22,485 nt of DNA, from NCBI GenBank assembly GCA_033722135.1, contig JAWVZO010000019.1, forward strand, positions 1-22,485, in the 5' to 3' direction. This DNA comes from QNFN01 sp033722135. GTDB taxonomy: Bacteria; Pseudomonadota; Gammaproteobacteria; QNFN01. Under the pieces are notes generated by a model. The model was not told the origin of the DNA, did no database searches, and saw only the letters and a list, made by a program, of their open reading frames with translations. The translations under genes and the position numbers were made by a program. Below are positions 7,205 through 14,477 of this stretch, piece after piece (within the stretch, counting starts at the first letter, position 1; every line of letters begins with the position of its first letter).

Positions 7205-8059
7205 TCAGGCGGCTGGCGTGGCGATGCCGAGCCGGGCGGCGATCTCCCCCAGCGCGGCCACACAGTCGGCCTCGACCTTGAGCGTGAGCAGCTCGTCGGC
7301 GCGCGTGCGGCCACGGTTGAGCGCGGCGATGGGCAGACCCCGCGCCGTGGCCTCCCGGGCGAAGCGGAAGCCGGAGAAGACCATCAGCGACGAACCGACG
7401 ATCAGCAGCGCGTCGGCCCTGGCGAGCGCGGCCAGGGCGGCCTCGACCCGCGGCCGCGGCACCCCCTCGCCGAAGAAGACGACGTCGGGCTTGAGCAGGC
7501 CGCCGCAGGCGGTGCAGTCCGGGACGTGGAACCGGTCGAATCCGATGCCGTCGAGGTCCGCATCGCCGTCGGGCGCGACGTCGGCCGACAGGCCGGCGAA
7601 CCCCGGGTTGCGCTCCGCGAGATCCCTCTGGAAGGCGTCCCGCGGGCTGTCCCGGGCGCATCCCAAGCAGACCAGGGCGTCGAGCCGGCCGTGCAGATCG
7701 ATCACCCGGCGGCTGCCGGCGGCCTGGTGCAGGCCGTCGACGTTCTGGGTGACCAGTTGCGCCACGCGCCCGGCGGCCTCGAGGCGGGCCAGGGCGACGT
7801 GCGCCGCGTTGGGGCGGGCCTGGGCGAAGGCCGGCCAGCCGAGCAGGCTGCGCGCCCAGTAGCGGCGGCGCACCGCCGCGTCGGCGACGAACTCGGCGTA
7901 CTGCACCGGTGGCTTCCGCTTCCAGGCTCCGTCGACGTCCCGGTAGTCGGGGATGCCCGAGCCGGTGCTGAGGCCGGCGCCGGTCAGCACGAACAGCCGC
8001 TCGTGGCGGGCGACGAAGGCCGTGAGGTCGGCGACGGTTCCGGTGGACGCGCGAGACAT
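7205..8059 (-). CDS. SIR2-family NAD-dependent protein deacylase
   Basis: A 284-residue sirtuin that removes acyl groups from lysine using NAD. The NAD-binding motif GAGLSTGSGIPDYR is at 27-40, TQNVDGLH at 104-111, and the catalytic His123 is in DLHGR. Four zinc cysteines are present as CLGC (131, 134) and CTAC (182, 185). GSSLMV near 222 closes the NAD site. All key residues are present, so it should be active. An alternative GTG start at 8107 overlaps the stop of the upstream kinase gene in a GTGA arrangement and would add 16 residues; neither start has a strong ribosome site. It shares an operon with the PfkB-type kinase upstream. Confidence 0.94.
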   Translation of the reverse strand: MSRASTGTVADLTAFVARHERLFVLTGAGLSTGSGIPDYRDVDGAWKRKPPVQYAEFVADAAVRRRYWARSLLGWPAFAQARPNAAHVALARLEAAGRVAQLVTQNVDGLHQAAGSRRVIDLHGRLDALVCLGCARDSPRDAFQRDLAERNPGFAGLSADVAPDGDADLDGIGFDRFHVPDCTACGGLLKPDVVFFGEGVPRPRVEAALAALARADALLIVGSSLMVFSGFRFAREATARGLPIAALNRGRTRADELLTLKVEADCVAALGEIAARLGIATPAA

Positions 8060-8103
8060 CGTCGCATCGGACAGCGGCAGGGGAGCGAGGTTCGCCCGCG
8101 GGT

Positions 8104-8946
8104 TCACGGCGGGTCCGGGGGCGGGAAACCTGCGCCGGGCAGCGAGCCGTCGGTCGCCACGGCCGCGCCGCCCCACGCGCAGGCGATGGCCAGGACACGC
8201 TCCATCGGCAGTCCCGCGGCGAGGGCGTGGACCAGGCCGGCGGCGAAGCAGTCGCCCGCCCCGGTGCTGTCGACCGCGCGCACGGCCGGGGCCGGCCGGG
8301 CGACGGGACCGTCCGGCCCATGCGCCGTGGCGCCGTCGGAACCGTGGGTGACCACCGTCCAGGCGGCGAGCCCGCCGCTCGCCCGTTGCCCCCCGGCGTG
8401 GGGATCGGCCAGGAACCCGGGTGCGAGGTCGGCGGCCGAGCCGACCAGCACGTGGGCGGGCACCGCGCCGTCGGCGCATGGTGGGATGTGGGCGATCACC
8501 CGGGTCCGCCGCGCCAGTTCGGCGAGCAGCGGCGCGAGCCCGGGGGCGCGGCTGCGCACGTAGACGGCGTCGAGCTCCTGGTCCAGCAGGCGCTCCGGGG
8601 CCGGCGCGTGCAGCCGCCGCAGGTTGACGATCGTGCGCTCGCCGGACGGGTCGACCAGCAGCAGGGAGTGCGATGTCGCACCGGGCAGGATCGCGACCTC
8701 GCGGGTGTCGACCCCGGCCGCCGCCTGCGTCTCGAGCAGCCGTCGTCCGGCCGCGTCGTCGCCGACGGCGGAGACCAGCAGCACGCGGTGGCCGGCACGG
8801 GCAAGCGCTACCGCGGCGTTGGCCGCGCCGCCGCCGCAGCGGTCCTCCAGGGCATGTCCCTGCTGGTGGGCCCCGACGCGCAGCGCGCGGTCCAGGCGCA
8901 CCACCCGGTCGACCGCGAGCGTACCCAAAACGGCGATCCTGGCCAT
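8104..8946 (-). CDS. PfkB/ribokinase-family carbohydrate kinase
   Basis: A 280-residue sugar or nucleoside kinase. It has the PfkB N-terminal fold (ARIAVLGTLAVDRVV), the GGGAAN substrate-site motif at 38-43, and the signature DSTGAGDCFAAG at 226-237 with catalytic base Asp232. These features place it in the ribokinase family, which phosphorylates a hydroxyl of ribose, adenosine, fructose-phosphate or similar substrates. The exact substrate cannot be read. It is slightly shorter than most members (about 300). ATG 8946 has GGAG 3 bases and GGGGAGG 9 bases upstream. The stop overlaps a possible GTG start of the SIR2 gene, so the two are probably translated together. Confidence 0.92.
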   Translation of the reverse strand: MARIAVLGTLAVDRVVRLDRALRVGAHQQGHALEDRCGGGAANAAVALARAGHRVLLVSAVGDDAAGRRLLETQAAAGVDTREVAILPGATSHSLLLVDPSGERTIVNLRRLHAPAPERLLDQELDAVYVRSRAPGLAPLLAELARRTRVIAHIPPCADGAVPAHVLVGSAADLAPGFLADPHAGGQRASGGLAAWTVVTHGSDGATAHGPDGPVARPAPAVRAVDSTGAGDCFAAGLVHALAAGLPMERVLAIACAWGGAAVATDGSLPGAGFPPPDPP

Positions 8947-9084
8947 CGTCTCCGACCTCCCCGTTCACAGCATAGTGGAACGGCGCGCGGGAACGACGAG
9001 GCGCGCGCGGCGGTCGAAGCGTTGAGGCAGCGCAACGCCGCTCCGGGGCCGATGCGCTAGTCTGGAGTGAACCTGGGAGCAAGC

Positions 9085-9747
9085 ATGTCGAGCCGTTTCA
9101 CGCCCCGTTTCGAGGACCTTCCGGAGGCCCTGCCGATCTTCCCGCTGGGGGGCACCATCCTGCTGCCCGGCCGCCAGCTGCCGCTGAACATCTTCGAGCC
9201 GCGCTACCTGAACATGACCCTCGACGTGCTGGGCGGGTCGCGGATGATCGGCATGGTCCAGCCGGCGCCGGCGGCCACGCGCAGCGGCGGCGATCCGGTG
9301 CGGCGCATCGGTTGCGCCGGGCGGATCACCAGCTTCTCCGAGAGCGGCGACGGACGGCTGATGATCGTGCTCACCGGCGTCTGCCGGTTCGCCATCGCCG
9401 AGGAGCTCGAGTCGCACCACGGCTACCGCATCGTCACGCCCGACTGGTCGGACTTCCCAGACGACCTCGACCCGGATCGCGAGGTCAGCTTCGACCGCCG
9501 CGGCCTGCACGAGGTGCTCGAGCGCCTGGTCGAGTACCGCGGGCTGCAGCTCGACTGGGAGCAGGCCGAGGCCCTGCCCGACCCGGTCTACGTCGACGCG
9601 TTCGCGATGAATTTGCCGCTGCCGGACGAGGAGAAGCAGGCGCTGCTCGAGGCCGAGGACGTCGACGCGCGGGCGCACCTGCTCGCCGGGCTGGCCAACA
9701 TGGTGCTCAGCGGCGGGGGCGAGTCCACCTCGATCCACGCCCACTGA
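9085..9747 (+). CDS. LON substrate-binding (N-terminal) domain protein
   Basis: A 220-residue stand-alone homologue of the Lon protease N-terminal domain, without the AAA or protease parts. The start of the fold is clear: LPIFPLGGTILLPGRQLPLNIFEPRYL at about 16-42, then RMIGMVQP and GCAGRITSF. Proteins of this group (COG2802) are common in proteobacteria and of unproven role; substrate recognition or chaperone-like binding is often suggested. ATG 9085 is preferred over GTG 9067 because GGGAG lies 7 bases upstream. It is followed after 2 bases by the triheme lipoprotein gene, so they share a transcript. Confidence 0.9.
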   Translation: MSSRFTPRFEDLPEALPIFPLGGTILLPGRQLPLNIFEPRYLNMTLDVLGGSRMIGMVQPAPAATRSGGDPVRRIGCAGRITSFSESGDGRLMIVLTGVCRFAIAEELESHHGYRIVTPDWSDFPDDLDPDREVSFDRRGLHEVLERLVEYRGLQLDWEQAEALPDPVYVDAFAMNLPLPDEEKQALLEAEDVDARAHLLAGLANMVLSGGGESTSIHAH

Positions 9748-9749
9748 CG

Positions 9750-10391
9750 GTGCGCCGCGCCCTTCTCCTGGGGATGGGCCTGGTGGCCGCCTGCACCGCG
9801 CCGCCGCCCAGCAAGCCGCCGTCGGCCCCCGTGGTCGAGGTCCCCGAACCGATCGAGCCGCCCACGCCGGCCGACCAGGCGCTGGGGCTCTACGGCCCGG
9901 CCGAGGAGGCGGCCCCAGCACCGGTCGCGACCACCGACGGCCGGGAGACGGACCGCGACTTCTACGATCCCGCGAACCCGGGGGCGCGCCATCTCCAGCG
10001 CGCCGACGAGGCGACCGCGTCCTTCCCCCGTGACCGCCTCGGCAACGTGGACTGGGTCCGGGCGCTCGCCGAGGGCCGGATCGCGCCGCGCGCCGACCTC
10101 CACGGCCGCGGGGACAGGGGGCCAATGCTGGACACCCCGGTCCTCATGACCGACACCGCGGAGATGCCCTACGTCCGTTTCCCGCACCGCCAGCACACCG
10201 CCTGGCTGGACTGCAGCAACTGCCACCCGCGGCCGTTCCTGCCCGAGGCCGGGGCCAACCCGATCACCATGTCGGCGATCCTCCAGGGCGAGTACTGCGG
10301 GGTCTGCCACGATCGCGTGGCCTTCTCGACCTACGCCTGCGAACGGTGCCACAGCGTGCCGAACCCCGCGGCGCCCGTGCCGGCCTGGTAG
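9750..10391 (+). CDS. c7-type triheme cytochrome, lipoprotein
   Basis: A 213-residue periplasmic electron carrier anchored by lipid. The GTG start opens a lipoprotein signal peptide with lipobox LVAAC at 11-15 (Cys15). A Pro-rich, low-complexity stretch of about 50 residues follows. The C-terminal 75 residues contain three haem-attachment motifs: CSNCH (155-159), CGVCH (183-187) and CERCH (197-201). The preceding FPHRQHTAWLDC and the ANPITM-YCGVCH spacing match the c(7)-type triheme domain seen in metal- and sulfur-cycling bacteria. It needs the Ccm or Ccs haem-ligation machinery, which is not in this window. The partner redox chain is unknown. The 2-base gap to the LON-domain gene suggests translational coupling. 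Confidence 0.9.
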   Translation: MRRALLLGMGLVAACTAPPPSKPPSAPVVEVPEPIEPPTPADQALGLYGPAEEAAPAPVATTDGRETDRDFYDPANPGARHLQRADEATASFPRDRLGNVDWVRALAEGRIAPRADLHGRGDRGPMLDTPVLMTDTAEMPYVRFPHRQHTAWLDCSNCHPRPFLPEAGANPITMSAILQGEYCGVCHDRVAFSTYACERCHSVPNPAAPVPAW

Positions 10392-10399
10392 GGGGCGGG

Positions 10400-11098
10400 T
10401 CAGAACGGCACGTCGAGAGCCTGGCAGAGGTAGCGCATCAGGGGCGTCGCGGTCGCGTAGGTGTTCGCCACCCAGTCGACGAAGTCCCGGTCGAGCGCCT
10501 TGGCGTCGGAGAAATCCGCCACCGCGATGAAGTCCTTGCGCTTGAGATCCTCGATCAGAGGGTGGTCGGCGGGGTAGCCGCGCGGGGCCCGCTGCAGCGA
10601 GTCGCCGTCGAGCATGAAGCGTGTCGCGAAGCGCCGGTCGTCGAGCGCCCGGCGCCAGCCGCCGGGGTTGTCGGCGAGGAAGTCGCGGATCCTGCGCAGG
10701 GAGGCCGCGTCCGGCCGCCAGATGCCGGCGCCGAGGAAGCAGCGGCCCGGCTCGAGATGAAGGTAGAAACCAGGGCAGTGGACGTCGCGCCCGGCCTCGT
10801 GCCGGAACTGGATACCGACGTTGGTCTTGTAGGGCGTCTTGTCCTTGCTGAAACGGGTATCGCGGTAGACCCGCATCAGCGAGCCGCCGCTCTTCTTCGC
10901 GACCGCGCGGAAGTGCGGCGAGATGGCCTCGAGCCGCGGGCCCATGGCCTCGATGAAGCCCAGTGCGGGGATCCGCACGGCGGTTTCGTAGAGCGGCTTG
11001 TGCGCCTCGAACCAGTCGCGCTCGTTGTTCTGCCTGAGCTTGCGGAGGAAGGCGAACAGCTCGCCCTCGAAGGGCGGGGGCAGGGGGGCTGCGTTCAT
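10400..11098 (-). CDS. DUF2461 (TIGR02453) family protein
   Basis: A 232-residue protein of a conserved family of unknown function. It is recognised by FLRKLRQNNERDWFEAHKPLY near the N-terminus, RVYRDTRFSKDKTPYKTNVGIQF in the middle and GFYLHLEPGRCFLGAGIW after that. The start at ATG 11098 fits the family N-terminus; an upstream in-frame start at 11209 would add a Gly/Arg-rich stretch that overlaps the divergent small gene and is not credible. The gene ends 8 bases before the convergent cytochrome gene. Its promoter overlaps that of the divergent CWC-type gene (TATACT on this strand at 11133-11128). Confidence 0.9.
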   Translation of the reverse strand: MNAAPLPPPFEGELFAFLRKLRQNNERDWFEAHKPLYETAVRIPALGFIEAMGPRLEAISPHFRAVAKKSGGSLMRVYRDTRFSKDKTPYKTNVGIQFRHEAGRDVHCPGFYLHLEPGRCFLGAGIWRPDAASLRRIRDFLADNPGGWRRALDDRRFATRFMLDGDSLQRAPRGYPADHPLIEDLKRKDFIAVADFSDAKALDRDFVDWVANTYATATPLMRYLCQALDVPF

Positions 11099-11127
11099 GG
11101 TGTCGGGTACGCTCGTGTCAGCTGCCC

Positions 11128-11135
11128 AGTATAAT
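11128..11135. promoter_or_regulatory. Overlapping divergent -10 elements
   Basis: AGTATAAT holds a perfect plus-strand TATAAT (11130-11135) and a minus-strand TATACT (11133-11128). They serve the CWC-type gene (ATG 11144) and the DUF2461 gene (ATG 11098) respectively. I cannot find a good -35 for either. The plus-strand hexamer is only 8 bases from ATG, so transcription would start at or next to the start codon. Confidence 0.5.
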
Positions 11136-11143
11136 CGTCCACC

Positions 11144-11353
11144 ATGGACGATCCCGCGACCCCGCCCGCCGGCGCGAGCCGCTGCGCCGCCTGCGGCGCC
11201 CCGTTCCACTGCGGGCGCGACGACGCCGAGCCATGCTGGTGCGCGCGCGACTACCCCCCGTTGCTGCCGCTGCCGGGTTCCGACACGGCCCTCGGCTGTC
11301 TCTGTCCGGCCTGTCTCGAGCGGGCGCTGGCCCTGCGCGCTCCACCCGGCTGA
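11144..11353 (+). CDS. Small cysteine-rich CWC-family protein
   Basis: A 69-residue protein with eight cysteines arranged as CAAC (14, 17), FHC (23), CWC (31, 33) and CLCPAC (52, 54, 57). The pattern matches the Cys_rich_CWC family, presumed metal-binding (zinc or iron-sulfur) and of unknown role. No signal peptide is present, so it should be cytoplasmic. There is no ribosome site before ATG 11144, and a perfect TATAAT ends 8 bases upstream, which fits a leaderless mRNA. The gene ends one base before the stop of a convergent small cysteine protein. Confidence 0.85.
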   Translation: MDDPATPPAGASRCAACGAPFHCGRDDAEPCWCARDYPPLLPLPGSDTALGCLCPACLERALALRAPPG

Positions 11354-11354
11354 T

Positions 11355-11543
11355 TCACTCCTCGCGCCGCGAGCCGTCCGGGTTGCGGCGCTTGCGCCGC
11401 AGCACGCCCGCGCTGTTCCTGCCGGCGTCGCTGAACACGAACCGGCCGTGCAGCACGCAGCCCTTCATGCCGGGGTCGCAGGGACGCCCGGCGACGTGGG
11501 CGCAGCGTCCGCGGTGCTCGTGCGGGCAGCCCCAGCTTCCCAT
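11355..11543 (-). CDS. Small cysteine-containing protein, 62 residues
   Basis: A short protein with four cysteines (6, 14, 22, 29) and nearby histidines in MGSWGCPHEHRGRC and PCDPGMKGCV, followed by a basic tail (RRKRRNPDGSRREE). The spacing suggests a small metal-binding site. I have a vague recollection of similar short conserved proteins in gammaproteobacteria but cannot name a family. It is clearly a real gene: a perfect TAGGAGG ribosome site stands 5 bases before ATG 11543, and the TAG in it is the stop codon of pdxH. It is therefore co-transcribed with, and probably translationally coupled to, pdxH. Confidence 0.8.
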   Translation of the reverse strand: MGSWGCPHEHRGRCAHVAGRPCDPGMKGCVLHGRFVFSDAGRNSAGVLRRKRRNPDGSRREE

Positions 11544-11548
11544 CGTCG

Positions 11549-11555
11549 CCTCCTA
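11549..11555 (-). promoter_or_regulatory. Ribosome site TAGGAGG containing the pdxH stop codon
   Basis: On the minus strand TAGGAGG is followed by 5 bases and the ATG of the 62-residue gene. Its first three bases are the TAG stop of pdxH, so a ribosome ending pdxH sits on the next start signal. The same arrangement occurs at 15417-15423. Confidence 0.8.
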
Positions 11556-12164
11556 GGGGGCCAGCCGGACGCGCCGCCAGCCGTCCCGCTCCCGGCGGTA
11601 GGCGAGCCGGTCGTGGAGGCGGTCGGGCTGCCCCTGCCAGAACTCGATGGTCTCGGCCGCGACCCGGTAGCCTCCCCAGAAGGGCGGGCGCGGAATCGCG
11701 TCGTCGCCGTACCTCGCGGCGACCTCGACGACCCGTGACTCGAGGGCGGCCCGGCCGGCGAGGGGCTCGCTCTGCGGCGAGGCCCACGCCCCGATCTGGC
11801 TCCCGCGGGGCCGGGTCGCGAAGTAGGCGTCGGCCTCGGCGTCGGCGACGCGTTCGACGGCGCCCTCGATGCGCACCTGGCGCAGCAGCGGCGGCCACCA
11901 GAACAGCAGCGCGGCGTACGGGTTGGCCTCGAGCTCGGCCCCCTTGCGGCTGGCGAAGTTGGTGTAGAAGACGAACCCGTCCGCGTCGTAGTCCTTGAGC
12001 AGAACCATCCGCGCGGCGGGACGGCCGTCGCGGCCGACGGTGGCGAGCGTCATGGCTGTCGGCTCGCCGCTGACCGCCTGCTGCGCGGCGCGGTACCACC
12101 GCGTGAACAGCACGAGCGGGTCGTCGGGGGCCTGGTCGGCGTCGAGGGGGTCCGGTTCGTTCAT
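11553..12164 (-). CDS. pdxH: Pyridoxamine/pyridoxine 5'-phosphate oxidase
   Basis: A 203-residue FMN enzyme that oxidises pyridoxamine or pyridoxine 5'-phosphate to pyridoxal 5'-phosphate, the last step of vitamin B6 synthesis and salvage. Diagnostic segments are RMVLLKDYDADGFVFYTNF (about 52-70, FMN binding), NPYAALLFWWPPLLRQVRIEG, ATRPRGSQIGAWASPQSEPL, PPFWGGYRV and the C-terminal RLHDRLAYRR. Its length is slightly under the usual 210-220. It acts in the cytoplasm as a dimer. ATG 12164 is the only start consistent with the family N-terminus. It is followed by the small cysteine protein in one unit and diverges from the thioredoxin-fold gene. Confidence 0.96.
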   Translation of the reverse strand: MNEPDPLDADQAPDDPLVLFTRWYRAAQQAVSGEPTAMTLATVGRDGRPAARMVLLKDYDADGFVFYTNFASRKGAELEANPYAALLFWWPPLLRQVRIEGAVERVADAEADAYFATRPRGSQIGAWASPQSEPLAGRAALESRVVEVAARYGDDAIPRPPFWGGYRVAAETIEFWQGQPDRLHDRLAYRRERDGWRRVRLAP

Positions 12165-12224
12165 GGGGCGGGGTCCGTTTCGGCAGGCCGAGGATAGCGC
12201 AGCACGTGCCGCGCGACGATCCGG

Positions 12225-12230
12225 TAGGAT
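12225..12230 (+). promoter_or_regulatory. Possible -10 element of the thioredoxin-fold gene
   Basis: TAGGAT ends 6 bases before ATG 12237. If it is a -10, transcription starts at or beside the A of ATG and the mRNA is leaderless. Alternatively the AGGA within it serves as a ribosome site for a longer transcript. No clear -35 is visible. Confidence 0.3.
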
Positions 12231-12236
12231 GGGCGG

Positions 12237-12788
12237 ATGCTCTCCTTCCGACCCTGGGCCCTCGGGTTCCTGCTGCTCGTCTCCGCCCCGGGCCTCGCCT
12301 ACCACGAGGCGAGCGAGCCCTCCGACGGCACCGTCGCCAGCTTCAAGACTGTCGAACCGCCCTACGACGTCTCCGGGGTGACCTTCCGCGACGCCCGCGG
12401 CGGCACCGTGCGCCTCGCGGACTTCGCCGGCCAGGTGGTGCTGCTCAACCTCTGGGCCACCTGGTGCCCGCCGTGCGTGCGCGAGCTGCCGGCACTCGAC
12501 CGTCTCGCCGGGCGCTTCGCCGACGCGCCGTTCACCGTCGTCACGCTGGCCCTCGACCAGGGCGGCGCGCTGCAGGCCGCGCCGTTCTTCGAACGGCTGG
12601 GGATCGAGCACCTGGAGCTCTACGTGGATCCGGCGCGGACGGTCGGCGAGGTGCTCCCCGACGACGTGCTGCCGGCGAACTTCCTCCTCGATCGCCGGGG
12701 CCGGGTGATCCGTTACCTGCGCAGCTACGTCGACTGGGACGACCCGGCCGCCGACGGCATGGTCAGGGAGCTTCTCGCGGCGGACTGA
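12237..12788 (+). CDS. Exported TlpA/ResA-like thioredoxin-fold protein
   Basis: A 183-residue thiol-disulfide protein. An N-terminal signal peptide (FRPWALGFLLLVSAPGLA, cleavage after about residue 21) sends it to the periplasm. The thioredoxin domain starts near 45, and the active site WCPPC has cysteines 77 and 80. The cis-proline is Pro146 in DVLPANF. Members of this family reduce disulfides, for example in cytochrome c maturation or as donors to periplasmic methionine sulfoxide reductases. In this window, plausible clients are the exported MsrAB and the triheme cytochrome apoprotein, though no linkage proves it. The gene stops at TGATCA, abutting the convergent EAL gene with no gap. Confidence 0.92.
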   Translation: MLSFRPWALGFLLLVSAPGLAYHEASEPSDGTVASFKTVEPPYDVSGVTFRDARGGTVRLADFAGQVVLLNLWATWCPPCVRELPALDRLAGRFADAPFTVVTLALDQGGALQAAPFFERLGIEHLELYVDPARTVGEVLPDDVLPANFLLDRRGRVIRYLRSYVDWDDPAADGMVRELLAAD

Positions 12789-13970
12789 TCAGCGGGTGAG
12801 GATCGAGAACGCCTCGGCCTCGGGGAGCGGCCTGGCGAAGTGGTAACCCTGGCCGTATGCGCAGCCGAGCCCGGCGAGCATGGAGAGCTCGTCGTCGCTC
12901 TCGATGCCCTCGGCGACGACATCGAGCATAAGCGCCTCGGCCATGCCCAGGATGCAGCGGACGATCTCCATGCTGTCCCCGCTGCGCAGCATGGTGGTGA
13001 CGAACGAGCGGTCGATCTTGAGGGTGTCGAACGGGTAACGGTGCAGGTAGCTCAGGCTCGAGTAGCCGGTGCCGAAATCGTCGAGCGCGAGACGCACGCC
13101 GAGCATCTTCATCTCGGCGAGCTGCTCCGCGGCCCGTTGCGGGTCCTCGAGCAGCAGGCTCTCGGTCATCTCGAGCTTGATCCGCCGCGGGTCGATGCTG
13201 CTCGCCTGGAGGCAGGCGCCGGCGCGGTCGATGAAGTCGTCGCTGGCGAGCTGGCGCGGTGAGACGTTGAGCGTGACGAACGGGGCGCCGGCGGGGCCGC
13301 TCCCGTCGAGCCGGCACGCCGCGGCGCACGCCTCCTCCAGCACCCACTGGCCGATCTCGGCGATCAGGCCGCTCTTCTCGGCGAAACCGATGAACTCGAA
13401 CGGTCCGACCAGACCGCGCTCGGGGTGGTTCCAGCGGATCAGCGCCTCGTAGCCGGCGACGTGGCCGCTGACCAGCTCGACGATCGGCGGGTAGTGGAGG
13501 GCGAACTCGGCCCGCTCGAGCGCCCGCAGCAGCTCGTCGCGCAGGTGCAGGTCCCCGACGGCGGCATCGAGGTCCTCGCGCAGGGCACGGGACGGCCTCC
13601 GGGGAGCGTCACCGTCGCCGTGCAGCCTGGCGTTCGCCTCGTGGAAGCGCTCGAGGAGCACCCGCAGGAACAGCTTGATCACCGGGTCGGCGGCGTTCAT
13701 CGCCGCGTCGAGCTGGTCGCGGTGGATGGCGGCGACGGTGGTCGCCTCGACGGCAGTGGCGGTCGCGGAGCGGGTGCCCGCGTCGAGCAGCGCCATCTCG
13801 CCGAGCAGGTCCCCCGGGCCGAGCTCGGCGACCACCACGTCGTGCCCGTTGCGCCGCAGCGAGACCTCGACCCGCCCCTGCTCGATGATGTAGGCGGCCT
13901 CGCCGGGTTCGCCCTCGCGGAACAGGACGCTCCCGGCCGCGACGTGCCGTGCGTCGTGCATCGAATGCAT
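12789..13970 (-). CDS. Cyclic-nucleotide-binding domain plus EAL phosphodiesterase
   Basis: A 393-residue c-di-GMP phosphodiesterase. Residues 10-95 form a CRP-like cyclic-nucleotide-binding domain, with the phosphate cassette GEMALLDAGTRSATATA at 57-73 (the Arg is kept). Residues 145-393 form an EAL domain with every catalytic residue: EAL 175-177, Asn235, Glu267, Glu270, Asp297-Asp298, Lys318, Glu354, Gln374. It should hydrolyse c-di-GMP to pGpG, with cNMP or another small ligand tuning activity. The start is ATG 13970: the frame stays open to 14492, but that part is antisense to the hemerythrin gene and the cNMP-domain match begins only here. The hemerythrin gene lies 14 bases upstream in the same direction, so the two form a unit. 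Confidence 0.93.
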   Translation of the reverse strand: MHSMHDARHVAAGSVLFREGEPGEAAYIIEQGRVEVSLRRNGHDVVVAELGPGDLLGEMALLDAGTRSATATAVEATTVAAIHRDQLDAAMNAADPVIKLFLRVLLERFHEANARLHGDGDAPRRPSRALREDLDAAVGDLHLRDELLRALERAEFALHYPPIVELVSGHVAGYEALIRWNHPERGLVGPFEFIGFAEKSGLIAEIGQWVLEEACAAACRLDGSGPAGAPFVTLNVSPRQLASDDFIDRAGACLQASSIDPRRIKLEMTESLLLEDPQRAAEQLAEMKMLGVRLALDDFGTGYSSLSYLHRYPFDTLKIDRSFVTTMLRSGDSMEIVRCILGMAEALMLDVVAEGIESDDELSMLAGLGCAYGQGYHFARPLPEAEAFSILTR

Positions 13971-13984
13971 CGTTTCCGGGCCGT

Positions 13985-14398
13985 TCAGTTCCCGTGCTTC
14001 AGCTCGTCGATGAAGGCGTGCAGCGCCGCGTCGCGGTTGCGGATGTGGCCGAGCATCTGCCCCTTGAGCTTGTGCGCGCGCTCGGCGGTCAGCGGCGAGG
14101 CCTCGCCGCCGGCCGTCGACTCGCGCAGCGCCCGGAGCGCCTCGACGATCGCCTCGTGATCGGCGACGTGCTCGTCGTAGTCGGGATAGGCGTGCAGGCG
14201 CATCAGCAACTGCTCCGACATGAAATGCAGCTCTGTGTAGTCGACGAACTGCGCGACCAGCTGCTGTACCTCCTCGGCCGAGGCGCCCTCCTCGACGCTC
14301 TGGACCACGGCATCGGCCAGGCCCAGCTGGACCAGATGCTCGTTGTCGAGGGTCTGCTGGCTCTCTGCGGCGGCCTGGGTGGCGGGGGAATCGTGCAT
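13985..14398 (-). CDS. Bacteriohemerythrin
   Basis: A 137-residue four-helix protein that binds O2 (and possibly NO) at a non-haem diiron site. The ligands line up fully: His21 (DNEH), His58 and Glu62 (HFMSE), His77 and His81 (EHVADH), His118 (GHI) and Asp123 (NRD). The length is typical of single-domain bacterial hemerythrins. It has no signal peptide, so it acts in the cytoplasm as a carrier, store or sensor. It is the first gene of a unit with the cNMP/EAL phosphodiesterase, which suggests that oxygen state influences c-di-GMP. A TATACT-like -10 (14433-14428 on the minus strand) lies upstream without a clear -35. Confidence 0.94.
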   Translation of the reverse strand: MHDSPATQAAAESQQTLDNEHLVQLGLADAVVQSVEEGASAEEVQQLVAQFVDYTELHFMSEQLLMRLHAYPDYDEHVADHEAIVEALRALRESTAGGEASPLTAERAHKLKGQMLGHIRNRDAALHAFIDELKHGN

Positions 14399-14477
14399 CG
14401 TGGGCTCCGCGGTTCGCTACGGTTTCGAGTATACACACCGAACCTGCCTGGCCTGGCGGACGGCCCGCCCGCGTGGC

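Noticed and set aside
5379..7862. Long plus-strand open frame opposite the SpmAB and SIR2 genes
   Set aside because: The product is Arg/Gly/Gln-rich without any domain, and it overlaps two well-supported minus-strand genes.
7140..8321. N-terminal extension of the SpmAB frame
   Set aside because: It reads through the SIR2 and kinase genes in a wrong frame and has no membrane or domain character; the family match begins at 7139.
9019..9038. Hairpin GCGTTG-N8-CAACGC between the kinase and LON genes
   Set aside because: The stem is perfect but short, has no T run and lies between divergent starts; a chance GC-rich repeat is as likely as an operator.
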